The translations under genes were made by a program, and so were the position numbers. Under the pieces are notes generated by a model. It had not been told where the DNA came from and ran no database searches. It saw only the letters and a list, made by a program, of their open reading frames with translations. A DNA stretch of 64,000 nucleotides from Acidimicrobiales bacterium (GTDB lineage Bacteria > Actinomycetota > Acidimicrobiia > Acidimicrobiales > RAAP-2), in contig JANXWA010000031.1 in NCBI GenBank assembly GCA_025351385.1, positions 1 to 64,000 on the forward strand. The letters run 5' to 3'. How positions within the stretch are numbered: the stretch's first letter is position 1; every line of letters begins with the position of its first letter. Shown one piece after another: positions 37,703-45,678 of the stretch.

Positions 37703-39223
37703 CTAGCTCGTCGGAAGGTCGACCTCGCCCAGGTACTCTTCGAGGATCCGTAGCAACTGGTGCAGGTCGAACGGCTTGGTGAGATAGTCGTTCGCGCCGG
37801 CGGCGCGCAGTCGGCTGATCTGGCGCACGTCGACGTCGGCCGAGAGCATGACGACCGGTATCGCAGCGGTGCGCGGGTCGTCACGCAGCAGACGCAGCAC
37901 GTGGAGTCCGTGCAGGTCCGGGAGCCATGCGTCGAGGAGTATCAGGTCGGGCAGGTGCTGCTGAGCTAGCTCCACGCCGAGACTGCCCAGCTGCGAGGTG
38001 ATCAGGTGCACTTCGGGCACGCGAAGCAAGAGGCGCTCGACGAGCTGGATGTTGGCTACTGCGTCCTCGATGTAGAGCAGGGTCGCGTTTCGAAGCTTCA
38101 CCGGCCGGGCCCTGGCGGGCGTCGTCGCACGGACGACGACGGGTTCGCCGGACTGGCTCGACGCGTCCGCCTGCTCACTGGCGGGGTCGCGGCCGTTGGC
38201 GAAGTGGACGTCGAGTACCGAAAGTAGTCGTTTGAGGTCCAGTGGCTTGGTCAGATAGTCGTTGGACCCGGCGTCGCGAAAGCGATTGATCTGCCACTCC
38301 GTCGCGTCGGCTGAGAGCATGACAATCGGGATGTCCGAGGTCGCCGGGTCGGCGCGCAGCAGTTGCAGGACTTCGTAGCCGGTCAGGTCCGGCAGGTGGA
38401 CGTCGAGGAGGATGAGGTCGGGCCGGTACTGCTTGGCCATCGCGATGCCGGGCTCACCCCGGCTCGAGGTGAACAGTTGGACGTTCGGCCGCAGCGCCAT
38501 AAGGCGCTCGACCAGCGCGATGTTGGCGTCATTGTCATCGATGTAGAGAAGTGTTGCGCCCGGCGGGTCGATCGGATCGAACCGCCCGTTCTCGACGCTC
38601 GCCGTCGCGACGCTCGACTGGTGGTCGGGCGTCGCGACCGCGCCGTCGATCAGCCCCAATAGCCGATGGCCGGCCTTCAGTATGTCGTCGGCCAACTCGA
38701 CGTGGTGGGGGTCGTCGAGCTCCATCTGAAGAAGTTGGGTCAGTCCGAGCACGGAGTTGAGCGGCGTGCGCAGCTCGTGGCCGACGTGCGACATGAACTT
38801 GTCGGCGCCGAGGCCGGACGACGCGGACTCGTAGGGCTCGGTGTTGGTCGCAACGTCTTGGGACGCGTCACGCAAGATGAAGACCGCGGCCGTCTGCGAT
38901 CCCTTCTGCTCGAGCACCTTGCCGCCACGGCTCTCGATGGTGACCCAACCGCCTTCCTGGGTGCGAACCCGGACAAGCGCCACGCTCGGAGAGTCACCTT
39001 CGAAGACGACCCGCAGGTGCTCGGTGGCCCGGTCGATGTCATCGGGGTGGACGACGTCGGTGAAGGGGAAGCTCGTCAGCTCCTCGGGGAGCCCGAGAAG
39101 GGCGAGCAGCGACGGATTCATCGCGACCACGGTGTCGTCGGCCTTGACCATGCACACGAGAGAGGGCGAGTTCTCGAAGAACTGAGCGAACCATGTGGGA
39201 CCGAGATCCCTGTCCGACGTCAT
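37703..39223 (-). CDS. PAS-HisKA-REC-REC protein without an ATPase domain
   Basis: A 506-residue signalling protein: PAS domain (residues 8-120), dimerisation/phosphoacceptor helix with H149 in SHVGHELRTPLNSVLG (141-195), then two receiver domains (223-340 and 378-495) with acceptors D274 and D431 and switch lysines K326 and K484. The HATPase_c domain that would normally follow the H-box is absent. Without it the protein cannot phosphorylate itself and may work as a phosphate-accepting hub fed by another kinase. No output domain or partner kinase is adjacent. Confidence 0.88.
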   Translation of the reverse strand: MTSDRDLGPTWFAQFFENSPSLVCMVKADDTVVAMNPSLLALLGLPEELTSFPFTDVVHPDDIDRATEHLRVVFEGDSPSVALVRVRTQEGGWVTIESRGGKVLEQKGSQTAAVFILRDASQDVATNTEPYESASSGLGADKFMSHVGHELRTPLNSVLGLTQLLQMELDDPHHVELADDILKAGHRLLGLIDGAVATPDHQSSVATASVENGRFDPIDPPGATLLYIDDNDANIALVERLMALRPNVQLFTSSRGEPGIAMAKQYRPDLILLDVHLPDLTGYEVLQLLRADPATSDIPIVMLSADATEWQINRFRDAGSNDYLTKPLDLKRLLSVLDVHFANGRDPASEQADASSQSGEPVVVRATTPARARPVKLRNATLLYIEDAVANIQLVERLLLRVPEVHLITSQLGSLGVELAQQHLPDLILLDAWLPDLHGLHVLRLLRDDPRTAAIPVVMLSADVDVRQISRLRAAGANDYLTKPFDLHQLLRILEEYLGEVDLPTS

Positions 39224-39368
39224 GGGCGGCCTTTCGCGATCGGCCTCTGGATGGCGTGTCGTCCGCGGCCGGGGACGTCACCGGATCTCATTGAACTCGT
39301 AGGAAAACTTAGCCACTTTCGTCCCAGGGGTGACTGAGGACTCGAACCGCGGTACTGTGCTGGCCCTG

Positions 39369-39456
39369 TGGCGGAGGAGGTGGGATTTGAACCCACGGAA
39401 GGTTTCCCTTCACACGATTTCCAATCGTGCCGATTCGGCCGCTCTCGCACTCCTCC
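39369..39456 (-). tRNA. tRNA-Ser (anticodon GGA)
   Basis: An 88-nt class II tRNA on the minus strand with encoded CCA: acceptor GGAGGAG with perfectly paired CTCCTCC, discriminator G, T-loop GGTTCAAATCC, anticodon loop ATTGGAAAT and a long variable arm containing GAAGGGAAACCTTC. It reads UCC/UCU codons. The backbone is almost the same as that of tRNA-Ser(CGA) at 26909, differing chiefly in anticodon stem and variable arm. Confidence 0.96.
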
Positions 39457-39525
39457 ATCAAGTCGGCGTCCACTCCACTGAAATGAATACCGGCTCGCAA
39501 GGCTACCCGAGACGGCTCGAGGCCC

Positions 39526-39651
39526 GGTCCGGTAGCCTCTCTTACGCCGAGGTCCAAAGCGGTGGTCGGGTCCCGTGCGACGGTCGTTCGTGAACCGAGT
39601 CAGGGGTGGAAGCCAGCAGCTCTCAGCGGATTGCGCCGGGTGCCACGGACC
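39526..39651 (+). ncRNA. ffs: Signal recognition particle RNA (4.5S type)
   Basis: The universally conserved SRP helix-8 tip is present: GTCAGG, a GGAA tetraloop (39608-39611) closed by GGT/GCC, and AGCAGC opposite, forming the Ffh-binding symmetric and asymmetric loops. Flanking GGTCCG (39526-39531) pairs with CGGACC (39646-39651) as the terminal stem of a short bacterial SRP RNA. It lies 55 nt before dnaX, the conserved place of this gene in many Gram-positive genomes. The exact ends are approximate. Confidence 0.85.
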
Positions 39652-39706
39652 GCCTGGCCATCGCTTTGGACCTCGGCGACTTGCACCCCGCCGTTAGCAT
39701 GACCCC

Positions 39707-41410
39707 ATGGCTGCTGCGACTCCGACCCCCACATCGATTGACGGCGTCACCTCGCTCTACCGCCGGTTCCGACCCGGTCGATTCGCCGAACTCCGGGGCC
39801 AGGACCACGTCGTGCGAGCCCTCCAGGGAGCCGTGAAGAACGACCGGGTCAGCCACGCGTACATGTTCTCAGGACCCCGCGGCACTGGCAAGACAACGGC
39901 CGCGCGCATCCTCGCCAAGGCGCTCAACTGCGAGCACCCGCTCGACGGCGACGCCTGCAACAAGTGCGCCAGTTGCGCCGCCATCACGAAGGGGTCGTCG
40001 CTCGACGTCATCGAACTCGATGCCGCGTCGAACAACGGCGTCGACGACATTCGCGAGATCACCGTCGGGGCCTGGCACGGGACACCGGGACGCTGGAAGG
40101 TCTACATCTTCGACGAGGTCCACCAGCTCTCCAAGGCCGCCTCCGCCGCACTGTTGAAGACGCTCGAGGAGCCGCCCCAGCACGTGGTCTTCGTCCTCGC
40201 CACGACAGATCCGCACAAGGTCCCGCCCACGATCCGTTCGCGAACCCAGCACCTGGAGTTCCGACTCATCGGAGGTGACACGCTCAACTCGCTGCTGCAT
40301 GACGTGCGTGGCGCCGCCGGGCTCGACGTCGATGAGGCCACGATCGATGCGGCAGTGCGACTGGGACGCGGCTCGGCCCGCGACGCGCTGAGCGCCCTCG
40401 ACCAGCTCATCGCGACTGGCTCGATCGTCGAGGCGCAGCCGGCCTTCGACGGCCTGTTCCACGCCCTCGTGCACGCCGACGCCGTCGAGGCGTTGCAGTC
40501 ACTGGCCGAACTGACCCGCGAGGGCTGGGACCCCGAGCAGCTCGCCGAGAGCTTTGCCGCGGAGGTGCGCCAGGTCTTTTTGCTGCAGGTGGCCCCCGAA
40601 GTCGCCGACGCCGTCGACGCCGACCGGGAACGTCTCGTTGCGTGGGGCTCGCAACTGGGCCTGCCGCGCTCGGTGCGAATCCTCGAGACCGTTGGGCGTG
40701 CGATGCGAGAGATGAAGAGCGCCCCGGAGAAGATCGTCATGCTCGAAGTGGGGATCGTCCGACTGGTGCGCCCGGACCTCGACAGCTCCTACGAGGCGCT
40801 CGACGAACGTCTCACCCGACTGGAGCGGGACCCAGCGAAAGCGACAGCCGCTGCTGTCCCGACGCCGCCGGCGCCGGTGCTGCGCCCCATCGGATCGACC
40901 ACGACGACGCCATCCGCGGTCGTCGAGTCGGCGCCCGAACCAGTGCTCGAAGCAGTCCCCGAGGCGCCGGCGACCGTGGTCGACGTGGCTGCGCCTCCCG
41001 CCGAGGGTTCGGAGTTCGACCTCGACGACGTCCGCGAACGTTTTGTCCAACGGGTCATTCCGCGCACCTCGCGCTCGGCGCAGCTGCTGTTGAAGGCGGC
41101 CCAGCTCCGCTCACTCGACGGCTCGCGCCTGACGATTGCCCTGGCGAGCGAGGAGATGCGCCAGAACACCGAGCTGATCGCCCAGGGGCTGCGCAGTGCG
41201 ATGGAGCACGAGTTCAAGAGCCCGCTGCAGATCGTCTGGACCGTCGACCCGGCGCTCGCGGCCCAGACGTCCGCGCCCAGCCAGCGAGCCCCGTCGACCC
41301 GCCGACCGGCGCCGGACGAGCCGGCCCCGACTGAGGAGACGTCGATCGTCGTCGATTCGGCGGCCGGCCACCTGATCACCACGATCTTTCCCGGGGCCGA
41401 GGAGATCTGA
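39707..41410 (+). CDS. dnaX: DNA polymerase III subunit gamma/tau
   Basis: A 567-residue clamp-loader ATPase. It starts with the YRRFRPGRFAELRGQ box; Walker A GPRGTGKTT, a four-Cys zinc module, Walker B IFDEVHQL, the sensor region LATTDPHKVPPTIRSR and the arginine finger follow. The C-terminal third is Pro/Ala-rich with a poorly conserved tau-like domain. There is no obvious programmed frameshift. ATG 39707 gives the usual N-terminus. The stop overlaps the recR start as ATGA-type coupling. Confidence 0.95.
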   Translation: MAAATPTPTSIDGVTSLYRRFRPGRFAELRGQDHVVRALQGAVKNDRVSHAYMFSGPRGTGKTTAARILAKALNCEHPLDGDACNKCASCAAITKGSSLDVIELDAASNNGVDDIREITVGAWHGTPGRWKVYIFDEVHQLSKAASAALLKTLEEPPQHVVFVLATTDPHKVPPTIRSRTQHLEFRLIGGDTLNSLLHDVRGAAGLDVDEATIDAAVRLGRGSARDALSALDQLIATGSIVEAQPAFDGLFHALVHADAVEALQSLAELTREGWDPEQLAESFAAEVRQVFLLQVAPEVADAVDADRERLVAWGSQLGLPRSVRILETVGRAMREMKSAPEKIVMLEVGIVRLVRPDLDSSYEALDERLTRLERDPAKATAAAVPTPPAPVLRPIGSTTTTPSAVVESAPEPVLEAVPEAPATVVDVAAPPAEGSEFDLDDVRERFVQRVIPRTSRSAQLLLKAAQLRSLDGSRLTIALASEEMRQNTELIAQGLRSAMEHEFKSPLQIVWTVDPALAAQTSAPSQRAPSTRRPAPDEPAPTEETSIVVDSAAGHLITTIFPGAEEI

Positions 41411-42012
41411 TGGCCTACCCGCCAGCCCTGCAAGCGGTGGTCGACGAACTAGGTCGCTTCCCGGGCGTCGGACCGAAGTCGGCTCAGCGCATCGCCTTCT
41501 GGCTCATGCGCCAGCCGAGTGAGGACGTGGCTCGACTGGCCCAGTCGCTCGACGAGATGAAGACGAAGCTGTCGTTCTGCGAGCGGTGCTGCAACATCGC
41601 CGAGAGTGGTGGGCTCTGTCCAATCTGCGCCGACGACCGTCGCGATCAGACCGTGATCTGCGTCGTGGAGAACCCGCCCGACGTGATGGCCGTCGAGCGC
41701 TCGGGCGCCTTCCACGGGACGTACCACGTGCTCCATGGGGTGCTCTCCCCGTTGGAGGGTGTGACCCCCGATCGCCTGCGGATCCAGGAGCTCGTCATGC
41801 GCCTGCACGGGCCGGTGAAGGAGGTCATCCTCTGCTTCAACTCGAACGTTGAGGGTGACGCCACCGCCATGTACCTCAGTCGCCTGCTGCAGGTGCCCGG
41901 CCTGGTCGTCTCCCAACCGGCGAGCGGGCTGCCGGTCGGGGGCGACCTCGAGTTCGCCGACGACCTGACCCTCGGTCGCGCCATCGACGGCCGGCGAGTT
42001 CTCACCAACTAG
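41410..42012 (+). CDS. recR: Recombination mediator RecR
   Basis: A 200-residue RecR: N-terminal helix-hairpin-helix (FPGVGPKSAQRIAFWL), the C4 zinc finger FCERCCNIAESGGLCPIC, a Toprim domain (ICVVENPPDVMAVE) and the Walker-like C-terminus. RecR loads RecA at gaps together with RecO/RecF. It overlaps dnaX directly; the ybaB/ebfC gene that usually separates these two genes is absent here. Its stop shares CTAG with the converging uppP gene. Confidence 0.95.
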   Translation: MAYPPALQAVVDELGRFPGVGPKSAQRIAFWLMRQPSEDVARLAQSLDEMKTKLSFCERCCNIAESGGLCPICADDRRDQTVICVVENPPDVMAVERSGAFHGTYHVLHGVLSPLEGVTPDRLRIQELVMRLHGPVKEVILCFNSNVEGDATAMYLSRLLQVPGLVVSQPASGLPVGGDLEFADDLTLGRAIDGRRVLTN

Positions 42013-42908
42013 GCGAAGCGCACCACGCAGAGCAGACCGGCGACCAAACTGTAGATCCCGAACGGGATCAGCGTCTTGGTGGTGAACCACCGGGTGAGGA
42101 ACTTGACCGAGACCAGCGCGGTCAGCATCGCGCACAACGCGCCGACGACTGTCTGCATCCTCACACCGTCACCAAGCGGACCGAGCAGGTCCGGCAGCTT
42201 GTAAAGACCGGCGAGAAGGATGACGGGGGTGGCCAGGAGGAATGCGAAGTTGGCCGACTCTTCGTGCTCGAGCCCTGACATGAGTCCCGCCACCATCGTG
42301 GATCCGCTTCGCGAGATGCCGGCGAAGAGCGCGAGGATCTGGGACGAACCGATGGCGAGTGCGCTCGAAGGGGTCATCGAGGCGATCTGCTTGTGCGCGA
42401 CGTGACGGCCGCGCGAGCGGCGCAGCCGCTCGCCCACGAGCAGGATCACGCCATTGATGCTGAGAAAGACCGCCGCGGCGAGTGGCTTGGCGAAGAGGAC
42501 ACGCAGCTTGTGCTCAAGCACCACTCCGACGATCCCGACGGGCACTGTAGCGATCGCCAGGAGGAAGAGCAGTCGGTAGTTCGCGTCCATCTCCGGGTCG
42601 GTGAGGTGCCAGAGCGAGGAGACTCCCCTGGTGCCCACGTCGGTGAGTTGGGTCCACAGCCCGCGAAAGAGCGCGGCCCACGTCCGCCAGTAGTAGAGGA
42701 TGAGCCCTATCGCCGTCCCGACGTGCAGTCCGACGATGAAGGCGAGGAAGAAGGACTCAGATGAAGCTTGGGAGTTGGCGAGGTTGTGCCATCCCAAAAG
42801 GGCTGGCAGCAACACCGAGTGCCCGAGGCTCGAGATGGGGAAGAGTTCGGTAGCCCCCTGCACGAGACCCATGACAATGGCCTGGAAGTAGGTGAGTGAG
42901 GCGTGCAC
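42009..42908 (-). CDS. uppP: Undecaprenyl-diphosphatase UppP (BacA)
   Basis: A 299-residue multi-helix membrane phosphatase recycling undecaprenyl pyrophosphate for cell-wall synthesis. The conserved first motif GLVQGATELFPISSLGH, with the QGxTEFxPxSSxGH pattern, and the second motif GISRSGSTMVAGL are visible, with about eight helices. GTG start. It confers bacitracin tolerance in other bacteria. Divergent from the SixA-like gene. Confidence 0.93.
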   Translation of the reverse strand: MHASLTYFQAIVMGLVQGATELFPISSLGHSVLLPALLGWHNLANSQASSESFFLAFIVGLHVGTAIGLILYYWRTWAALFRGLWTQLTDVGTRGVSSLWHLTDPEMDANYRLLFLLAIATVPVGIVGVVLEHKLRVLFAKPLAAAVFLSINGVILLVGERLRRSRGRHVAHKQIASMTPSSALAIGSSQILALFAGISRSGSTMVAGLMSGLEHEESANFAFLLATPVILLAGLYKLPDLLGPLGDGVRMQTVVGALCAMLTALVSVKFLTRWFTTKTLIPFGIYSLVAGLLCVVRFA

Positions 42909-42970
42909 GACCCAACGATAAACGAACCCGGAGGCACCGCCCGACCACGGTTATCAGTCAGAATCGTGTC

Positions 42971-43486
42971 GTGCGCTATCTCACCGTCGTTCGACACGCG
43001 AAGGCATCACCGGCGCAGCCCGGCGAGGCGGACTTCGACCGCGAGCTCTCCAAGCGTGGTCGCGAGCAATCCCGCCAGTTGCGCGAGTGGGCGAGCGATC
43101 TTGACGAGCTGGGCCGGTTTGGCCCGACGACTGCGCTGGTGAGCGCGGCCGCGCGCACGAGGGAGACCTTCGCGCGCGCCTTCGAGGGCACGCCCTTCGT
43201 CGCGCGCTCGGAGTTCAGCGAGCTGATCTACAACGGCCGTCACGACGTTTCCGCCGAGGACCTTCTCGTCGATCTTGCGGCGATCGATCCGGTGACGAGC
43301 TCGTTGCTGGTGGTTGGGCACAATCCCACGGTGCACGAGTTTGTAACGTCGCTGGCGAAAGATCTGCCCAAGGCCCTGCGCGGCTACCACTATCCGCTCG
43401 GAGGAGCGTTCGTGCTGGCGCTACGCGACGATCGTCGGATCGGGCTCTCGCGCTACGAGGTCGTGGCGAGTTACGTCCCCGACTAG
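42971..43486 (+). CDS. SixA-like histidine phosphatase
   Basis: A 171-residue histidine-phosphatase-superfamily protein. Catalytic RHA (VVRHAKAS), the Arg in SAAARTRET and the second His in VVGHNPTVHEF are all present. E. coli SixA dephosphorylates the PTS protein NPr and ArcB; actinobacterial relatives are uncharacterised. GTG 42971 is the start closest to the motif. The TAG stop at 43484-43486 forms the left target site of a MITE-like element. Confidence 0.82.
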   Translation: MRYLTVVRHAKASPAQPGEADFDRELSKRGREQSRQLREWASDLDELGRFGPTTALVSAAARTRETFARAFEGTPFVARSEFSELIYNGRHDVSAEDLLVDLAAIDPVTSSLLVVGHNPTVHEFVTSLAKDLPKALRGYHYPLGGAFVLALRDDRRIGLSRYEVVASYVPD

Positions 43487-43647
43487 GAGACTGTTGAATC
43501 AGTCGAAATTCTCCCAGTGTGGTGGAGCACCCGGAAATGACGACGCGCTGTACGGCCTTCTAAGGACTTCAATGTGCTCTCAAAGTCAAAACAGTCCAAC
43601 GGAAATCGTTACCGCAGAGACCACCGTGCATTATTCAACAGTCTCCT
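43485..43647. mobile_element. MITE-like element, copy 1
   Basis: A 163-bp element with 15-bp perfect terminal inverted repeats (AGGAGACTGTTGAAT and its complement; the first two bases overlap the CTAG target). The interior has no transposase and only a short open frame. It differs from copy 2 (45516-45678) at three positions: near 43498, in the middle and near the right end. It is inserted at the CTAG holding the stop of the SixA-like gene; the right flank reads CTGG, consistent with a decayed 4-bp target duplication. It would need a transposase from elsewhere to move. Confidence 0.9.
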
Positions 43648-44080
43648 GGACGTTCCTCTCGCGCCGTCCCTGTGAAGGATCCTGACCGGGCCCCCGACGA
43701 CCACCGCCACGTTGTTCACCGGGCCACGCTCGATCCCGGGGACGGGCTTTGCGAGGTCGGACCGGCGCCAACTTGGCTGCGGGGTCATCCGTGCGACCAT
43801 GACGATCCCGAGTACCGCCGTCTCATCACGCATCAAGTCCGGAGTTCGCACGAAGTCGGACGAGCCGAAGTCGTGCGTGATGATGCCGGTTCTTGCTACG
43901 CCCCTCCCTTCGAGTGGCCCAGCCGCACGGCACCGTCCGGCACTCTCACGGTCACGACTGGGCGATACTCGGTCCCCGTCAGCGAGTGACGGGCCGCGGT
44001 CCCCACCCCGGTCAACGGCGTTTCGAAAGCCTCCGGTTCCGCCGGTACGCTCAAATGATGAGCATCGCGTTCGCTCCAGC
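43648..44080. other. Unassigned segment between MITE copy 1 and the SDR gene
   Basis: About 430 bp containing overlapping open frames on both strands (for example 43672-43989 plus, 43609-44109 minus), none with a recognised domain or a convincing ribosome site. It may be a remnant of a gene or sequence carried between the two element copies, or simply the promoter region of the downstream gene. No function is proposed. Confidence 0.4.
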
Positions 44081-45517
44081 ATGAGCTTGATACTCGTCAC
44101 CGGCGCCACTGGCTACGTGGGCGGAAGGCTCGTTCCCCGACTGCTCGACGAGGGGCATGAGGTGCGATGCCTCGTGCGCACTCCCGACAAGCTGACTAAC
44201 GCTTTTTGGGTCACGAAAGTGGAGGTTGTGCGTGGTTCGATTGACGGACCGCTGGCGGTGGCGATGACTGGCGTCGACGCCGCGGTCTATCTCGTGCACG
44301 GCATCGGCGAGGGTGACGACTGGGTGGACAAGGAGTCGCGCGACGCGGAACACTTCCGTCTCGCCGCCGAGGAGGCCGGCGTCAAGCGGATCATCTACCT
44401 CGGCGGGATGGGGGCTGACGACGCCGAGTTGAGCATCCACCTGGCGAGCCGCCACGCGGTGGGGCGAACTCTCGCGGCGGGCCCGATCCCGGTGACCGAA
44501 CTGCGCGCCGCGGTCATCATCGGCTCCGGATCGGCCAGCTTCGAGATGCTCCGTTACCTGGTGGAGGTTCTCCCGATCATGGTCGGACCCCGTTGGGTGA
44601 GAACGCGCACTCAGCCCATCGCTATCTCCGATGTGCTCGACTATCTCGTGAAGGCCATCATCGCTGAAGAGCCCTTCGCGGGCGTCTTGGAGATCGGCGG
44701 ACCGGATATCGTCTCGTACGCCGAGATGATGACGATGTACGCCGAGGAGGTCGGTCTCAAACGTCGCCACGTCTTCACGGTTCCCTTCCTCACGCCGCAC
44801 CTCTCCAGCCTCTGGGTGGGGCTCGTCACTCCGGTGCCGGGTTCGCTCGCCCGCCCGCTCGTGGACAGCCTGATGAACGAGGTTGTCGTGCACGACCAGC
44901 GCGCGGTCGAGCTGTACGGACCGCCCAAGCGGACGTTGCACGAGGCGATTGGACTGGCGCTGGGGGTGATCTCTCGCAACGAGGTGCCCACGTGGTTCAC
45001 CAGCGCCGACCTGCAGCCCTTTCGCAAGTACCAGACCGACCCCGAGTGGTCGGGTGGCACCGAGTTGCGCGACGTGCGGGTTCGCATCGCTAACGCCTCC
45101 GTCGAGGACGTCTTCTCGGCGATCACCTCGCTGGGTGGCGAGAAGGGTTGGCACCGCGGCGAGTGGCTCTGGCGACTTCGGGGATTCTCCGACCTCTTCT
45201 GGGGTGGTCCCGGCCTGCGCCGCGGACGACGTCACCCGCACGAACTGCACGAGGGTGACTTCATCGATCTGTGGAGGGTCGAGGCGATCGACGACCTGCA
45301 GCTGATTCGGCTGCACGCCGAGATGGTGCTGCCGGGACAGGCGTGGCTCGAGTGGACTGTCGAGGCCGGCGAACTGGGCACCACCGTGACCCAACTGGCT
45401 CTCTTCAAGCCGCGTGGCCTGCTCGGTCGCGCCTACTGGTACTCCGTGGCGCCCTTCCACTTCCTGGTGTTCCCCGGGCTGCTGAAGGGCATCGTCCGTG
45501 ACGCCGAGTCCATCTAG
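44081..45517 (+). CDS. NAD(P)-binding SDR protein with DUF2867 C-terminal domain
   Basis: A 478-residue protein: residues 1-310 form an atypical short-chain dehydrogenase (VTGATGYVGGRL NAD(P) loop, without a clear YxxxK) and residues 330-470 match DUF2867, a START-like fold. The combination is common in actinobacteria and cyanobacteria, and its function is not established. ATG 44081 starts directly at the Rossmann strand. It is flanked on both sides by copies of the same MITE-like element, and its TAG stop is part of the second copy's target. Confidence 0.82.
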   Translation: MSLILVTGATGYVGGRLVPRLLDEGHEVRCLVRTPDKLTNAFWVTKVEVVRGSIDGPLAVAMTGVDAAVYLVHGIGEGDDWVDKESRDAEHFRLAAEEAGVKRIIYLGGMGADDAELSIHLASRHAVGRTLAAGPIPVTELRAAVIIGSGSASFEMLRYLVEVLPIMVGPRWVRTRTQPIAISDVLDYLVKAIIAEEPFAGVLEIGGPDIVSYAEMMTMYAEEVGLKRRHVFTVPFLTPHLSSLWVGLVTPVPGSLARPLVDSLMNEVVVHDQRAVELYGPPKRTLHEAIGLALGVISRNEVPTWFTSADLQPFRKYQTDPEWSGGTELRDVRVRIANASVEDVFSAITSLGGEKGWHRGEWLWRLRGFSDLFWGGPGLRRGRRHPHELHEGDFIDLWRVEAIDDLQLIRLHAEMVLPGQAWLEWTVEAGELGTTVTQLALFKPRGLLGRAYWYSVAPFHFLVFPGLLKGIVRDAESI

Positions 45518-45678
45518 GAGACTGTTGAGTCAGTCGAAATTCTCCCAGTGTGGTGGAGCACCCGGAAATGACGACGCGCTGTACGGCCTTCTAAGGACTT
45601 TAATGTGCTCTCAAAGTCAAAACAGTCCAACGGAAATCGTTACCGCAGAGACCACCGTGCACTATTCAACAGTCTCCT
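45516..45678. mobile_element. MITE-like element, copy 2
   Basis: A 163-bp near-identical direct copy of the element at 43485, with one mismatch in the left terminal repeat. It is inserted between CTAG (45514-45517) and CTAG (45677-45680), a clean 4-bp target duplication. The left CTAG supplies the stop of the plus-strand SDR gene and the right CTAG the stop of the minus-strand thiolase gene, so both reading frames were preserved. Confidence 0.9.

Noticed and set aside
43494-43680. Short open frames inside both MITE copies (about 50-60 codons)
   Set aside because: They begin or end in the terminal repeats, carry no ribosome site and resemble no transposase; the repeat itself explains their conservation between copies.
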